From Ophioderma brevispina (taxonomy: Eukaryota > Echinodermata > Ophiuroidea > Amphilepidida > Ophiodermatidae), in NCBI GenBank assembly GCA_023653785.1, contig JAMKCH010012749.1, positions 1 to 64,000 of the forward strand: DNA of 64,000 nucleotides, given 5' to 3'. The translations under genes were made by a program, and so were the position numbers. Below, in pieces: positions 43,874 to 54,600 of the stretch. The notes below the pieces were generated by a model that saw only the letters and a program-made list of their open reading frames with translations, was not told the DNA's origin and did no database searches. How positions within the stretch are numbered: position 1 is the stretch's first letter; each line of letters starts with the position of its first letter.

Positions 43874-44100
43874 TTGGAATGGGCCCCTTGCCCACTTGGC
43901 CCCTTCCCTCTGGGCATCATGAGTCTCCCCGGGATCTCTGGGCCCCCGCCCATGCCCCTGGCCTCCTGCCCCTTGGGCCCCTTTCCTCGCCCCTTTCTCC
44001 CGCCCCTTTCACCCTCCCCCCTTTCCCTCCATTCCCCCTTCCCTTCCCTCTTTCCCTTCCCCTACCCTTTTCCTCCCCTTCTTCCCTCCTTCCTTTCTTA
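43874..44100 (+). repeat. Polypyrimidine tract (C/T)
   Basis: From 43960 to 44100 the plus strand is nearly all C and T (CCCCTTTCCTCGCCCC, TTCCCTTCCCTCTTTCCC). The open frames here reflect composition only. Confidence 0.75.
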
Positions 44101-44101
44101 T

Positions 44102-44620
44102 TTTTATTTATTCATAATAATAAGGGAAGTTGGGATTTATTCCTTCATTCATTCTTTCCTTCATTCATTCATGCATTCATTTATTTCTATATTTAAACCA
44201 AATATGCATTTATCTTATGTTATAACATGTTTACTGCATTTTATTTATTATTTCACATTTCCTCAGTTTGTTTCGTTATTTTCGGAAATTTTTCCTTATT
44301 TGTTTATTGATGATCTGTTTTGAATATAACAAAATTCCTTTGTGTGAGAAAACCTTTTATTTATTCATAATAATAAGGGAAGTTGGGATTTATTCCTTCA
44401 TTCATTCTTTCCTTCATTCATTCATGCATTCATTTATTTCTATATTTAAACCAAATACGCATTTATCTTATGTTATAACATGTTTACTGCATTTTATTAA
44501 TTATTTCACATTTCCTCAGTTTGTTTCGTTATTTTTTTCGGGAATTTTTCCTTATTAATTTGTTCATTGATGATCTGTTTTGAATATAACAAAATTCCTT
44601 TGTGTGAGAAAACCTCTTTA
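44102..44620 (+). repeat. Tandem duplication, 253-bp period, two copies
   Basis: TTTTATTTATTCATAATAAT with a (CATT)n core starts at 44102 and again at 44355. Copies are almost identical through GAATATAACAAAATTCCTTT and GTGTGAGAAAACC; a few small indels occur. High identity implies a recent duplication. Confidence 0.88.
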
Positions 44621-44801
44621 TTTTCACTTATTTTGAGTAAATTTCAAATTTAACGTACAACTTTGCCAGTGACGATGGCTTTTTGCCCTTCTCATTATGC
44701 GGGTCTTATAACGTAATATAAGTCTCTCACGCAGTACCAATTCAGATAATGTATTTCGCAGTCTGTGACATAGACTGTCACTGTGGGAAAATTGCCGAGC
44801 A

Positions 44802-45000
44802 ATAGACCGTATTCAATATGACGTCAGCCACCAGACATGTTGGTGGACAAGATGCATACATTCCAGGACTACAATACATTCAGCTGTCAATCGATCCATG
44901 TTTAGCGATTGCACAGGGATCATTGACAGGTGAATGTATTGTAGTACTGGAATGCGTCTATATTGTCCACCAACATGGCTGGCTATTGAATACGGTCTAT
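44802..45000. mobile_element. 199-bp MITE, almost fully palindromic
   Basis: ATAGACCGTATTCAATA and TATTGAATACGGTCTAT are exact inverted ends. Inner pairs include ACATGTTGGTGGACAA / TTGTCCACCAACATGG and ACTACAATACATTCA / TGAATGTATTGTAGTA. The loop is about 20 bases. No coding capacity. Confidence 0.85.
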
Positions 45001-45011
45001 AGCACCACTGG

Positions 45012-45121
45012 CGAGTGCCAAATTGTGTAAAACGTTTTTCTATGGAGAGTGAACTGCGCACTATGATGAGTTTGCGATTGATTCCGTATTGAAATACGTG
45101 TTTACACAATTTGGCACTCGA
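45012..45121. repeat. 110-bp hairpin
   Basis: CGAGTGCCAAATTGTGTAAA and TTTACACAATTTGGCACTCG form a 20-base inverted repeat at the two ends. It follows the 199-bp MITE by 11 bases. Confidence 0.8.
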
Positions 45122-45495
45122 CGACCCTCATAGTTCTCACACCGCAGACCCCACATGGATCAAAGTGAGAATCCGAATCTGAATACATTAAGCTTTTTAT
45201 GGTAGGCCGTTCTGACTAAAAAACATGTTTTTGCTATTATGGATGGAGCGCTATAGGTGCTTTTAGGCTTTATTGGTGTTTTACCTTGCATCCCCTGGGC
45301 ATCCAGCCCCACCCGGGGTCCTTTTTTATGGGTGCGGGGATGGTCTCGGGGTCCCGTAGAAGGGTTTTGGAGTAGTTTGAATCATTTCGTGGGAATCACC
45401 CAAAAACTGGGGCCATACCACTTAGTTTGTATTTTTTTTACCGATTCTCTCCCTATCAGCTAGACAAGTTTCGGGACGGATCTAAATGTGTTTTT
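45122..45495. other. No gene seen
   Basis: Balanced composition with G-rich patches (GGGGATGGTCTCGGGGTCCC). No structure with matching ends. Confidence 0.5.
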
Positions 45496-45658
45496 ACGGA
45501 AAGACTTCCATATGTACCCCCCTCGTATATATTTACATGATACAAATTGATTTTAATGTTGGCCTTGTTTGATCAAAAACGGAATAAACGGCTAAAATAA
45601 TAACATTAATGTTGCATGTAAATATATGAGAGGGGGGTACATATGGAAGTCTTGCCGT
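45496..45658. repeat. 163-bp hairpin element
   Basis: The left arm ACGGAAAGACTTCCATATGT then ACCCCCCTCGTATATATTTA and CATG is mirrored on the right by CATGTAAATATATGAGAGGG and GGGTACATATGGAAGTCTTG. The arms are 44 bases each. Confidence 0.8.
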
Positions 45659-46339
45659 TTCCCCCCCCCCTCCTCGAACCGAAAGTGGGTCAAATTCGGG
45701 TCGTTTGAAGGCTCCTGGCATTTTTTGCTGGGTTTTGGTTGGCCCAGGAGGCCCTATTTGGCTTCGGAGAGGTAGGGACCTCTCCCTACTCACTCTCGGA
45801 CCCCCTCTCTTAGTGGTGTCAGGTTCCGTGCGAGGGGGGGTTCGCTGGATGTGAGAGTTTCTCTTTTCAGCTGATTTCCTCTTTTTTTTATAATCTTTTG
45901 TTGCTAACATTTAAGCTTTTTCTTATATTTTCAGCCAATTTTTGAGATTTTACTCTGATTTGACTCTACTGATTTTTCCTTTTTCCTCTTTTGTCTGTTA
46001 CGGTCATGATAGAAATTACTTCCAAATGTCGATAGTCGCAATATACACAAAAACAGTACAAAAACAATGGCAACATTTGGATTTTCATTTTATTTTTTCC
46101 AACTGCTGTGGGGGGGAGGCACATCCCGAATCCCGCTCAGACACAGTCCGTAACACCCAGAATCCAAAATTCAGTCTATGGAAATTATATACGGTAAGAT
46201 GGTTGATTTACTCCGAATTATAGTAGCAAAATACACAAATAAAAATGTTACTCCAAATGGCAAAATTCGGGTTTCAATTTTAATTTCCCCAACTTCTGAG
46301 GGGGGAACACCCCTCAGACAACTGCAGGTTCGTACTCAG
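45659..46339. other. No gene seen
   Basis: A minus-strand frame (125 codons, 45533-45910) crosses a hairpin arm and a C run, so it is not credible. Two similar pieces at 46075-46120 and 46275-46310 (TTTTCATTTTA..., CAACTGCTGTGGGGGG versus CAACTTCTGAGGGGGG) suggest an old tandem pair of about 200 bases. Confidence 0.45.
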
Positions 46340-46870
46340 CATTTATTTATTTATTTGACCATTCTGGACAGAAATGCTCAATTTGGGTTCCAGGAAATAG
46401 TCATCAACCATTGAAACACAAAGGAGCAGAAAACACATGGAACCATCAAAAAACCTTCCAAGAAACCTCCCGAAGTGTCCACTTTTATTTAAAAAATCAT
46501 TATTTTGTCCATTTTAGATTTAAAAAGAAATGGCCAATTTGTGTTCCAGGCAATGTTCAACAAGCATTGACACACAAAAGAACTGATAAAACTGGGAACC
46601 ATCCAGAAACCATCTGGAACCATCCAAAGTGTCCACTTTTCTTTAAAAATCATTATTTTGACCATTTTGAAGCAAAATAGTTCAATCGAGGGCCAGGCAA
46701 TGCTCATCAACGATTGGAACACAAAGCAGGCCCAAAACACCGGGAACCATCCAAACACCTTCCGGGAAACTTCCAAAGTGTCCACTTTTGTTTTTAAAAA
46801 AATCATTATTTTGACCAATTTGGACAGAAATGACCAATTTGGGTTTCAGGCAATGCCCCATAACAACATG
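46340..46870 (-). repeat. Inverted set of the satellite-like units
   Basis: Three units of the 43180-43870 family in the opposite orientation: AAGTGTCCACTTTTATTT, CATTATTTTGTCCATTTTAG, CAGGCAATGTTCAACAAGCA, and again at 46560-46720 and 46740-46870. Confidence 0.7.
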
Positions 46871-46926
46871 GTTTTTAGACGCAACGGCCTACCATATAAT
46901 CCTGAGAATCCCGCATTTGTATGCCT

Positions 46927-46957
<31 letters not shown>

Positions 46958-48217
46958 CGCCGAATACATTAAGCCCCTCCGGTAGTTCGACGATCATTTA
47001 TATGTTAATCGACCAGGGCATCGGGCGCATAGTCTTTGCCGGCTATAATTTTTATTTCCTTGTTTAGTAGAGTAAATATAGCACATGACCCCAAAAAAAT
47101 TGCAACAGGTTTTTTGGCATTTTCTGCTAGTTTAAGGTCAGCTTAACAATATATCAAAAGTTGCACAAAATCGAAGTCCCAGAAAGTGTTCAAACTATGA
47201 CAAAAACAAAATGGCCGCCATCCGCCATTTTGAAAAACATAAATCCTCATATCTCTGGCAATAAATGAGCTAAAAGGACAAACAAGATGTCATTTCCTAC
47301 TAATTCTAGCATAACAAATCCATTAAAATGGGGTTGGGATATCATCTTGACCTCTAAATCTAATATGGCCGCCACCCGCCATGTTGGAAAGTACAAATTC
47401 TTGTATCTCTGGTACCAGATGCTCCAAAAGGACAAACAAGATGTCATTTCCTACTAATTCTAGCATAACAAATAAATTAAAATGGGTTTTATGAAGTTGA
47501 GATATCATCTTGACCTTTAAATCCAATATGGCTTACATCCACTATGTGTAAAAGTACACATTCTTTTATCTCTGGTACCACATGGGCCAAAATGACAATT
47601 AGGGTGGTTTTGTATCAATTGTAGCATAAGAAATACATTAAGATGGTTGTAGTAAAGTTTTTAGCGCACCTTGACGTCTTCAAAATGGCCACTGTCTGCC
47701 ATTTAAAAAAATGAAACTATAAATCCTTCCATTTAGCATCAGACAGATTACATTGACAAATGAGGTGTCATTTTTGTATTAATTCTGGCATTACAAATGT
47801 ATTTGAATTAAAATGATTTTTATTTGCCTATTTGTCCAAAATTCATAGCCATATTGATTTTTATCAGGTACAAATCTATCACCATTTGACATTATGTTGT
47901 TTACAGTGTAATTGAAGAGTGTAGAATAAGAAGTACCTAAGTGTTAAGAAAAGTTCTAAGGCAAAAATAGTGCAATTTTATACAATTTTCTACACGTGAT
48001 AACCCTTTTTGGCATAAATTAAAACAACATACAAAATTATAATTTCACAACTTTTAAATTTAAAAAGCCTTAATATTTTCAATCACTGATTTGTTGAAAA
48101 AGGATGAGTACGTTTCCTCAGAACTAAAGTTGTGGACTTAAGTATTTCTTATTCTACACTCTTCAATTGTTAACTTCTTGAAGTAAGAGAAAGTACAACT
48201 TCACATTATTCTCCTCA

Positions 48218-48990
48218 TCACCCAAATCCGAAACACTTGTTTGCAGTAGATGAGATCGACCACACTATTTTAGTCTTCAAGTTCATCATCATCTGAGACT
48301 GGTTCTTGGTCCATGTTTTCGCGTGAATGTCCACACGCTGTGGTGAAAACTTTTTTTGAAAGGTACTTGTAGCGTAATGATTCCAAAGACTCTGATTGCT
48401 GATCATTGAACAGGGACACCATTGAGTTGCAGCCTTCATCTTAATCGATTCAGGATCTATATAGTGGGAGTACAAATACTCTGGAACAAACTAGTAACAC
48501 AGGGTTATCATGGATGACTTTGATGAAAACAGATATTTCTTGCCAACCCCAAATATTATTGATGTAGTATCACAACCTGAAAATGCATTGGCAAAGAACA
48601 GATAGGAGCAAATGCCATCACTGAATAAGCGCTATGAATGATAGCATACACATGATTTCTCTTTGTGTCTGTCAGACCAAAAGTAAAGGTCATTACAGCC
48701 CTCTTCTGCATGAAGTAGTATCAAAAGATCTGTGTCTTCTCCAATTTGGATTGTTTACCTACATTATGCCATGGCGACTGCTGATTTTGCTATATCAACA
48801 TCTGCATCTCCTTTTTTCCCCAGCAAAATTTGTTGCATTTGATATGTCTACCTTGTTTGCGATCCTAGTTTTGCGACGTTCATATGTGCTGTCTTTTGTG
48901 TTTGGTTCAACAGTGTATCCATCGAAGGCAACGGATGCTTTGCCAAAGTGGTCAACTGTGAATGATGAATAATCATCAGCATTGCAAATT
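48218..48990 (-). pseudogene. Decayed cysteine-rich mobile gene, left-arm copy
   Basis: On the minus strand this arm carries the same gene as the right arm: AFSGCDTTSIIN (48545-48585), EGCNDLYF-type sequence (48650-48700), and the end of the cysteine-rich region with KTWTKNQSQ / ENMDQEPVS in alternate frames (48280-48330). Frames change many times and stops are frequent. Only the last 77 codons (48218-48475) stay open, and in a frame unlike the original one. The CXC cluster seen in the right arm is deleted here: about 575 bases present there are missing. Function is described under the right-arm copy. Confidence 0.6.
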
Positions 48991-49483
48991 TAGGTGCTTC
49001 CCTCTGTCCATTTCAAGCGATGTAAAAGAGAACCTCCATCAACAACATAGTGATCAGTCTTTGGCACTGTCTCAGGGGCAGCAGCTTCTGATGAAGACAC
49101 ATGTTCCTAATGGCCATCAGAAATTGTGCTTTATCTGGCTTACATAAAACATGCTTCGCCTCAAAAATGGATGGCAGATGTGGTGAGAGTTCATGGCAAA
49201 ACAAAATATGTGATACTAAACAGGAATCTTTGAAATAACAGAGCTTGGTCATTAGTTACCTTGACAGCCCGAGCAGATGCAAGGGTCTTGACTTTAGCTT
49301 TCCGTTTGTCTCTATATAAGAAAAGTCAGCTTCTCCTTCCATTTGTTTGACCGTATCTTTGCCTACTTGAAACAGATCTTGTACATTACATCCTCACCAG
49401 CATTTATCCCTGTGAAAATGAATGCTGTTCACACTTTGCAAAGTAATTCTTGTATCTTTCCATGTGTGAAGGTTATAGATGAT

Positions 49484-49830
49484 TACCGTGTTGTTCCTAA
49501 TAAACGCCCCTGCTCTAATAAACGCCCCCCTTCGATATTTGGATAAAACAATTCAAGAAAATGGGTTAAGCTTACCTAAATCATATGATTTAATGATTTA
49601 ATAATTGCTGTTGTGCAGTTGTAATAGTTTAATTATTATGGAACTTTGACCTCGGGAGGTGCGAAAACAGCGTACCCCTGCTCGTTCGTTTGTATTATTG
49701 GTAATCAGCGAAATAAGCGTGTGTAAGGTGATTTTTGCAGGATTTTGACTTTCCATTTTTGACTGTAATAAACGCCCTCCCTTTTGAAAAATGCACCGCC
49801 CCCGGGGCGTTTATTAGGAACAATACGGTA
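49484..49830. mobile_element. 347-bp MITE at the centre of the foldback
   Basis: TACCGTGTTGTTCCTAATAA then ACGCCCC on the left is mirrored on the right by GGGGCGTTTATTAGGAACAA and TACGGTA. The TAATAAACGCCC motif occurs four times inside. The ends start and finish with TA, a possible TA target duplication. Confidence 0.8.
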
Positions 49831-49835
49831 TGCAT

Positions 49836-51205
49836 GTTTCATAGTTGACCACTATGGCAAAGCATCTTCTTCAATGGACTGGTGAACTAAATACAAAAGA
49901 CAACACACATGAACATCACAATACTAGGATCGCAAAACTAGGTAGACATCAAATGCAACAAAAATTTGCCGATGAAAAAGAAGACAATCTCAAATGATCT
50001 GAATAAACAGGCTCTCATTAAACTAATTGGTTACCGAATGCAACAAAGAGACTGCCACGTAATCTATGCAGAAGGAGATGCAGATGTTGATATAGCAAAA
50101 AGAGCAGAAAGGCAGTCGCCATGGCATAATTTAAGTAAAAAATCCTAATTGGAGAACACAGATCTATTGTACTTCTTCTCCATTATGCAGAAGAGGGCTG
50201 TAATGACCTTTACTTTCGGTCTGACAGAGACAAGGAGAAAACCCATGTGTATGATATAAAGCTTCTGAAGTACTTACAGTATTCAGTGATAACATTTGCT
50301 GTAATCTGCAGTTGCCCATGCATTTTCAGGTTGCGATACTACTTCAGGAATATTTACGGTTGGCAATAAGTCTATTTTTTTTTTCAAAGTAATGTTACGA
50401 GCTTGTTCCAGAGTATTTTATACTCCCAATATGGATCCTGAGTCGATGGAAAGTCAAGGCTGCAATGCAATGGTGTCCCTGTTCAATGGTTAGCAACCAG
50501 AGTCTTTCTTATGGTAAAGGCAACATACCATGGCGCAATAACCGCAGAAGAAGAAAAGAAGCAAACTAACGTTGTAGAAACCACTGATGGGTTGATGCCG
50601 AGATAGCAATTAACCTCCTTTTTTTAAGCCGGCCCGATGATTAGTAGCAGGTATGTGCTCAGGAAGGGCAGTTGAGGGAATAAATGATCTCTGATGGCTG
50701 ACCATGTTAGATCTTGGGGTCTCAACTGCGAGGTCATGATCGATCGAATTGACCGCCGGAGACGAGGGTCTATACTCCGAGTTTTAGGCATCAATTGGCA
50801 AAGTAGTTCAGGAGCCTCCTCATAGAATATGCGGTGGAAGAGTGTAGTTTGCTCCAACTGCTCTTTGGTGTAATAAAACCTGAAAGATGTCCACCAAAAA
50901 CCTCCGCTGCAACACTCCACTCTATGAGAACTTATTTACAGCTCATGCAGTGCATGTGCAAGAATGATGGTTAAAATTCAACTGACTGGGGCTGGATAGT
51001 ACAAGGGTGAAATTGTTTCCCCTCACGAACACAAATCCTGCACCAGAGTTGCCAATGGAATGATCCGATGCAATTGTTCTTCAGGATGCATCACAATGAA
51101 ATGTACCTGTGGAACGAATGGAATGCACCAACAGCTTGTGGACATTTATGTGAAAACATGGACCAAGAACCAGTCTCAATGATGATGAACTTGAAGACTA
51201 AATGG
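49836..51205 (+). pseudogene. Decayed cysteine-rich mobile gene with DTDLL and GCDTTS motifs, right-arm copy
   Basis: Plus-strand fragments appear in order across frames: DNTHEHHNTRIAKLGRH, SNDLNKQALIKLIGYRMQ, YAEGDADVDIAK, ENTDLLYFFS, HYAEEGCNDLYFRSDR then HVYDIKLLKYLQYS, HAFSGCDTTSG, and finally RCNCSSGCITMKCTCGTNGM followed by ACGHLCENMDQEPVS. I know this set (GEDTDLL, then H...GCDTTS, then a C-x-C-x3-C-x4-KC-x-C cluster) from abundant uncharacterised multi-copy proteins of invertebrates. The conserved acidic residues (DAD, DTD, GCD) could form a PIN/FEN-like nuclease site; that is inference. The terminal cysteines resemble a CXC zinc module. At least five frame changes and many stops make it non-functional. 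The stretch 50580-50935 may be an unrelated insert. Confidence 0.65.
50624..50920 (-). other. Unidentified 98-codon open frame within the right arm
   Basis: Minus strand, with plausible protein composition (YTKEQLEQTTLFHRIFYEEA, PRLRRSIRSIMTSQLRPQDL). It lies in sequence that has no counterpart in the left arm and antisense to the decayed gene. I recognise no family. It may be an inserted scrap of another retroelement or chance. Confidence 0.25.
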
Positions 51206-52340
51206 TAATAGTGTGGTCGATCTCGTCTGTTGCAAACAAGCTTAGTGTCTTTGCCACATTTTGGTGAGGATGTGAATAATGTGAAACTGTACCTACTGTT
51301 ACTTGAAGAAATTACACAAATACACTGTGAACACCATAATTTGAAATGGTGATAGATTTATAGCTGATAAAAAATTCAACATGGCTATGAATTTTGGACA
51401 AATATCCCATTAAAAAATCATTGTTTATTCTAATAGATTTGTAATGCCGGAATTAATAGAAAATTACTCCCAATTGTCATTGTAATCTGTCTGATGCTAA
51501 TATAGGAGGATTTACTGTTTCATTATTTTCAAAATGGTGGTCAGTGGCCATTTTGAAGACGTCAAGATGCTCTCAAAAACTTTAAAACAACCATCTTAAT
51601 GTATTTCTCATGCCTCAATCAAAAATAACACATTATTTGCCATTTTTGCCCATCTGGTATTAGAGATAAAAGAATTTATACTTTTCAACATGGCGGATGG
51701 CAGCCATATTGGATTCAGAGGCCAAGATGATATCTCAACTTAATAAAACCCATTTAAATGGATTTGTTATGCTAGAATTATAAGGAAATGATATCTTGTT
51801 TGTCATTTTGGCCCATCCGGCACCAGAGATACAAGAATTTGTACTTTCCAACATGGCGGATGGCGGCCATATTGGATTTTGAGGTTAAGATGATATCTCA
51901 ACTTCATAAAACTCATTTTAATGGATTTGTTAGGCTAGAATTAGTAGGAAATGACATCTTGTTTGCCCTTTTAGCTCATTTATTGCCAGAGATATGAGGA
52001 TTTTTGTTTTCAAAATGGCGGATGGCGGCCATTTTGTTGATGTCATAGTTTAAACACTTTCTGGGATTTCGATTTTGTGCAACTTTTGATATATTATTAA
52101 ACTGACCTTATACTACCAGAAAATGCCAAGAAACCTGTTGCAATTTTTTTTTTTTTTTGGTTAGTGTGGGTACATGTCATATTTTGATCCTACTAGTTGA
52201 CAACAAGCAATTCGTATCTCCAATTGTGCTGAATATTTAGTTAAATTACTTTTTAAATCAGATTAAAAGATAGACACAGCAATTTGACATCAAGAATACA
52301 TCTTGATCGAATAATTTGTACCATTTTATAATGAATTAGC

Positions 52341-53051
52341 TTAACCCTCGTCTACCGAAGAGGGTTACCACCCCCACCCACCCCTTTCAGGTTTTCTCCG
52401 GCTCGCTAAAACCCCCTTTTTGGTGCCAAATTATTTAATGTAATTGTCAATTGACATTTTCCGCTCCTTTTCATCCAAAAACAAACATCCACCGGGGTAT
52501 GAGGATGATCACAAAGTGATGGATGGTGGGGTTGGCAACCCCCCCCCCCAACTTCGGGAGAGAAGTACCAACATGCATAGCACAATCATAGACACTTGAT
52601 TTTGGTACCAATAGATAGCTATGGTCCTCCTCTTTCCATTGATACCAAAATGAATAGCAACGTGCCTAGTATTTAATACGTCACAATGACGCCATAAAGT
52701 TCGCAGGTCAGCAAAAATGTCAATTTTCATAGACACATCGTGTAGAATAGGGGACAATTCAATTTTTCGCCCAAAAAGTTAGGAATATCCGATATTCATG
52801 CGCTATAATAATGTTTTTGAGTCGCTAAAATTGCGAAATATCAATTACCACCCTATATTCAGTATTTTCATTTTTTCCTCAACATATGACGTCATAGTGA
52901 CATCATAATGGGAATTTTGGTACTAATTTTGATACCAATGCAAAGAAGAAACTTACAGGAAACGGATATTCAGTAACGAAAATCACAGGGTGGTACCCAT
53001 CCCTCCGGGAGTTTTGTAACAAAAAATGGCTCATGAGTAGACGAGGGTGAA
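52341..53051. mobile_element. 710-bp element with TTMACCCTCGTCTAC ends
   Basis: TTAACCCTCGTCTACCGAAG on the left and GAGTAGACGAGGGTGAAG on the right form inverted ends; inside them GGTTACCACCCCC pairs with GGGTGGTACC. The interior has two similar GACGTCATAG/TGACGCCATAA segments. No coding frame worth reporting. Confidence 0.65.
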
Positions 53052-53082
53052 GTATCCTTATCAAAGTCATCATCAAAACTAG

Positions 53083-53633
53083 TTAAAGCAATATTAGCAC
53101 ATTTTTTGAAGAGCGCCCCAATTTTTCAAAAAAATTGAGATTTTTACACGGTTGCATTGGTAACTGGCTAGTAAACTATATCTGTGAATGGTTAAGCTCG
53201 AAAATTTTGTGTGTCACAAACGAAGGAATTTGGTAATTAGAAAAATTATTATCGGGGATCCCGATAATAATTCAACGGCTGCTGGAAACGGCCTTCCAAT
53301 ATGAAATAGCCGGGAAATAGCGCCATGTACGTGTCTACGCTCATCCATTGGTTGTTTTATTGGTTCAGGCAAGTCAAGTTAGAGGTTATCTTCTCGAGGT
53401 GGCACTATTTCATTATGGACGGACATAAACGTAGCATTTCCAGCTCTGCCGTTAAGTCCAATCTGGGATCCCAATTCTAATTACAAAATCGCTTATTTTA
53501 TGATAAATACGAATTTCTTAGCATTCTCGTTCGTAGGTATAGTTTCCTAGACAATTACCAACGTAACTGTGCCAAAATATCAACTTTTGAAAATTGGGGG
53601 CGCTCTTCAAAAAATGTGTCATTATTGCTTTAA
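53083..53633 (+). mobile_element. TTAAAGC-ended MITE, copy 3 (551 bp)
   Basis: Starts TTAAAGCAATATTAGCACAT and ends CATTATTGCTTTAA, so a TTAA sits at each border. The arms share TTTTTGAAGAGCGCCCCAAT and ATTGGGGGCGCTCTTCAAAA. The palindrome TTATTATCGGGGATCCCGAT then AATAA is at about 53237-53262. Same orientation as the copy at 57159. Confidence 0.85.
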
Positions 53634-53732
53634 TAATGATATCTTGTGAGATGGTAATATGGCAAATATCCCACAGTAGTTGGCTCAGGTCTATATTAAT
53701 GTTCAGTCTAAAAAATACGATTTATGTTTTAC

Positions 53733-53806
53733 CTGTTGGCGTCCAGGTGCTCAATGTGGAAGTTCTTACAAAATCCGTCGACTGAGGTAATTTTTCGGTG
53801 CTTGAA
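53733..53806 (-). CDS. Possible small receptor exon
   Basis: A 74-base stretch with a usable acceptor (TTTTTGTCACGATACAG) and donor (CCAACAG/GTAAAA). In one frame it reads STEKLPQSTDFVRTSTLSTW TPTG, which resembles the first strand of an FN3 domain up to the core Trp. However, its phase does not match the GAG/GTACC donor of exon 55173-55473, and only an alternative donor at 55146 would fit. Two frames are open, so the call is weak. Confidence 0.3.
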
Positions 53807-54039
53807 CTGTATCGTGACAAAAACAATAATTAGTGATCTCTTTTCACCGAAAAATGGCTCTTATATGAAAAATCTTTTTAGAGTTTGTTAATCAAAAATA
53901 GACACAGTAAGTAAATTAGGGTAGCGTTATAGTAAGTACAATACATACCGTAGCTGACATTTTCCAATTTTTTGATGGACTTACAGCGAAAACATTATGT
54001 TACTGGGAGATGCATCAAAACTGCAAGTTTTGTGGTATA

Positions 54040-54112
54040 ATACGATATGATATATATATCTATATATTATATATATATTATATATATATATTTATTTATT
54101 TATTTATTTATA
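54040..54112. repeat. (TA)n and (TTTA)n microsatellite
   Basis: Alternating AT with a TATATATTATATATATATTA core, followed by TTTATTTATTTATTTATTTA. Confidence 0.85.
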
Positions 54113-54600
54113 TTGGGTCTTCTAGAGTAGATATCAACATAAAATACATTTTCAAAAAGTTTGATGTAAGCTCAAGGCTCATTTGAATTTTCGTCTTTTT
54201 GCCAAATTTTCGCTTGTTTTGAAAACAATGGTTTGCTCCTAATTTGCAACCCAAATAACAAATTTCATTTTTAATTGCTGATTTGGGGTTGCCTTATGAC
54301 CTCCACATGTGATATAAATTTCGTACAAAAATTAAACCGGGAAAGTGGTTTCCTGGGGGGCATGGAACCTCCCTCCCCCTTGGGTACTAACGGGAGTGAA
54401 AACCCCTTGGTCACTTAAGTGTTATGGTCAAACCGAACCTGGCAATAATGATAAGTGGGTGGGTTCTTTGGTTGTTTGTATGGTCATGAAATGACATAGA
54501 TGATACTTAAAATCAAATAGCCTCCATCTGCCTCAGATTTAATGTCAACAAAGTCTGATTAGTGACCAATATACGTATATTTAAAACAGAGGTACGACCA
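54113..54600. other. Intron sequence, nothing recognised
   Basis: AT-rich interval after the microsatellite, with no repeat ends or coding pattern. Confidence 0.55.

Larger units (their letters stand above)
39811..46974. repeat. 7.2 kb structure with inverted ends and a GC-rich hexamer array
   Basis: The left end GGCTTAATGTATTCGGCGCG then a (GGCGCR)n array is mirrored on the right by GCGCCTGCGCCCGCGCCGAA then TACATTAAGC. The arms extend about 200 bases inward (39811-40012 and 46780-46974), sharing GCCGTTGCGTCTAAAACCAT, CATTTCTGTCCAAA and TGGTCAAAATAATG. Between them lie tandem units of the same arm sequence (43180-43870 direct, 46340-46870 inverted) and several nested elements. No coding frame of note. 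I cannot name the class. Confidence 0.65.
47064..52197. mobile_element. 5.1 kb foldback element with gene-bearing arms
   Basis: Two arms of roughly 2.2 kb face each other. Paired landmarks: CAACAGGTTTTTTGGCATTT (47104) with AAACCTGTTG (52131); AAAATGGCCGCCATCCGCCA (47208) with AAAATGGCGGATGGCGGCCA (52012); GGTTCTTGGTCCATGTTTTC (48300) with GAAAACATGGACCAAGAACC (51151); GTCATTACAGCCCTCTTCTG (48689) with its complement (50189). The outer third of each arm is 3-4 tandem units of about 150 bases, each with a GGCGG-CCAT core and CTAATTCTAGCATAACAAAT. The inner part of each arm is a decayed gene. A 347-bp MITE sits in the centre. Confidence 0.8.

Noticed and set aside
43874..44323. 149-codon plus-strand open frame
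   Set aside because: It runs through a polypyrimidine tract and the 253-bp tandem repeat; no protein signal.
44102..44620. CRISPR-like direct repeats
   Set aside because: Two large tandem copies in eukaryotic DNA, no short repeat-spacer structure.
45533..45910. 125-codon minus-strand frame
   Set aside because: Crosses a hairpin arm and a C run; no motif.
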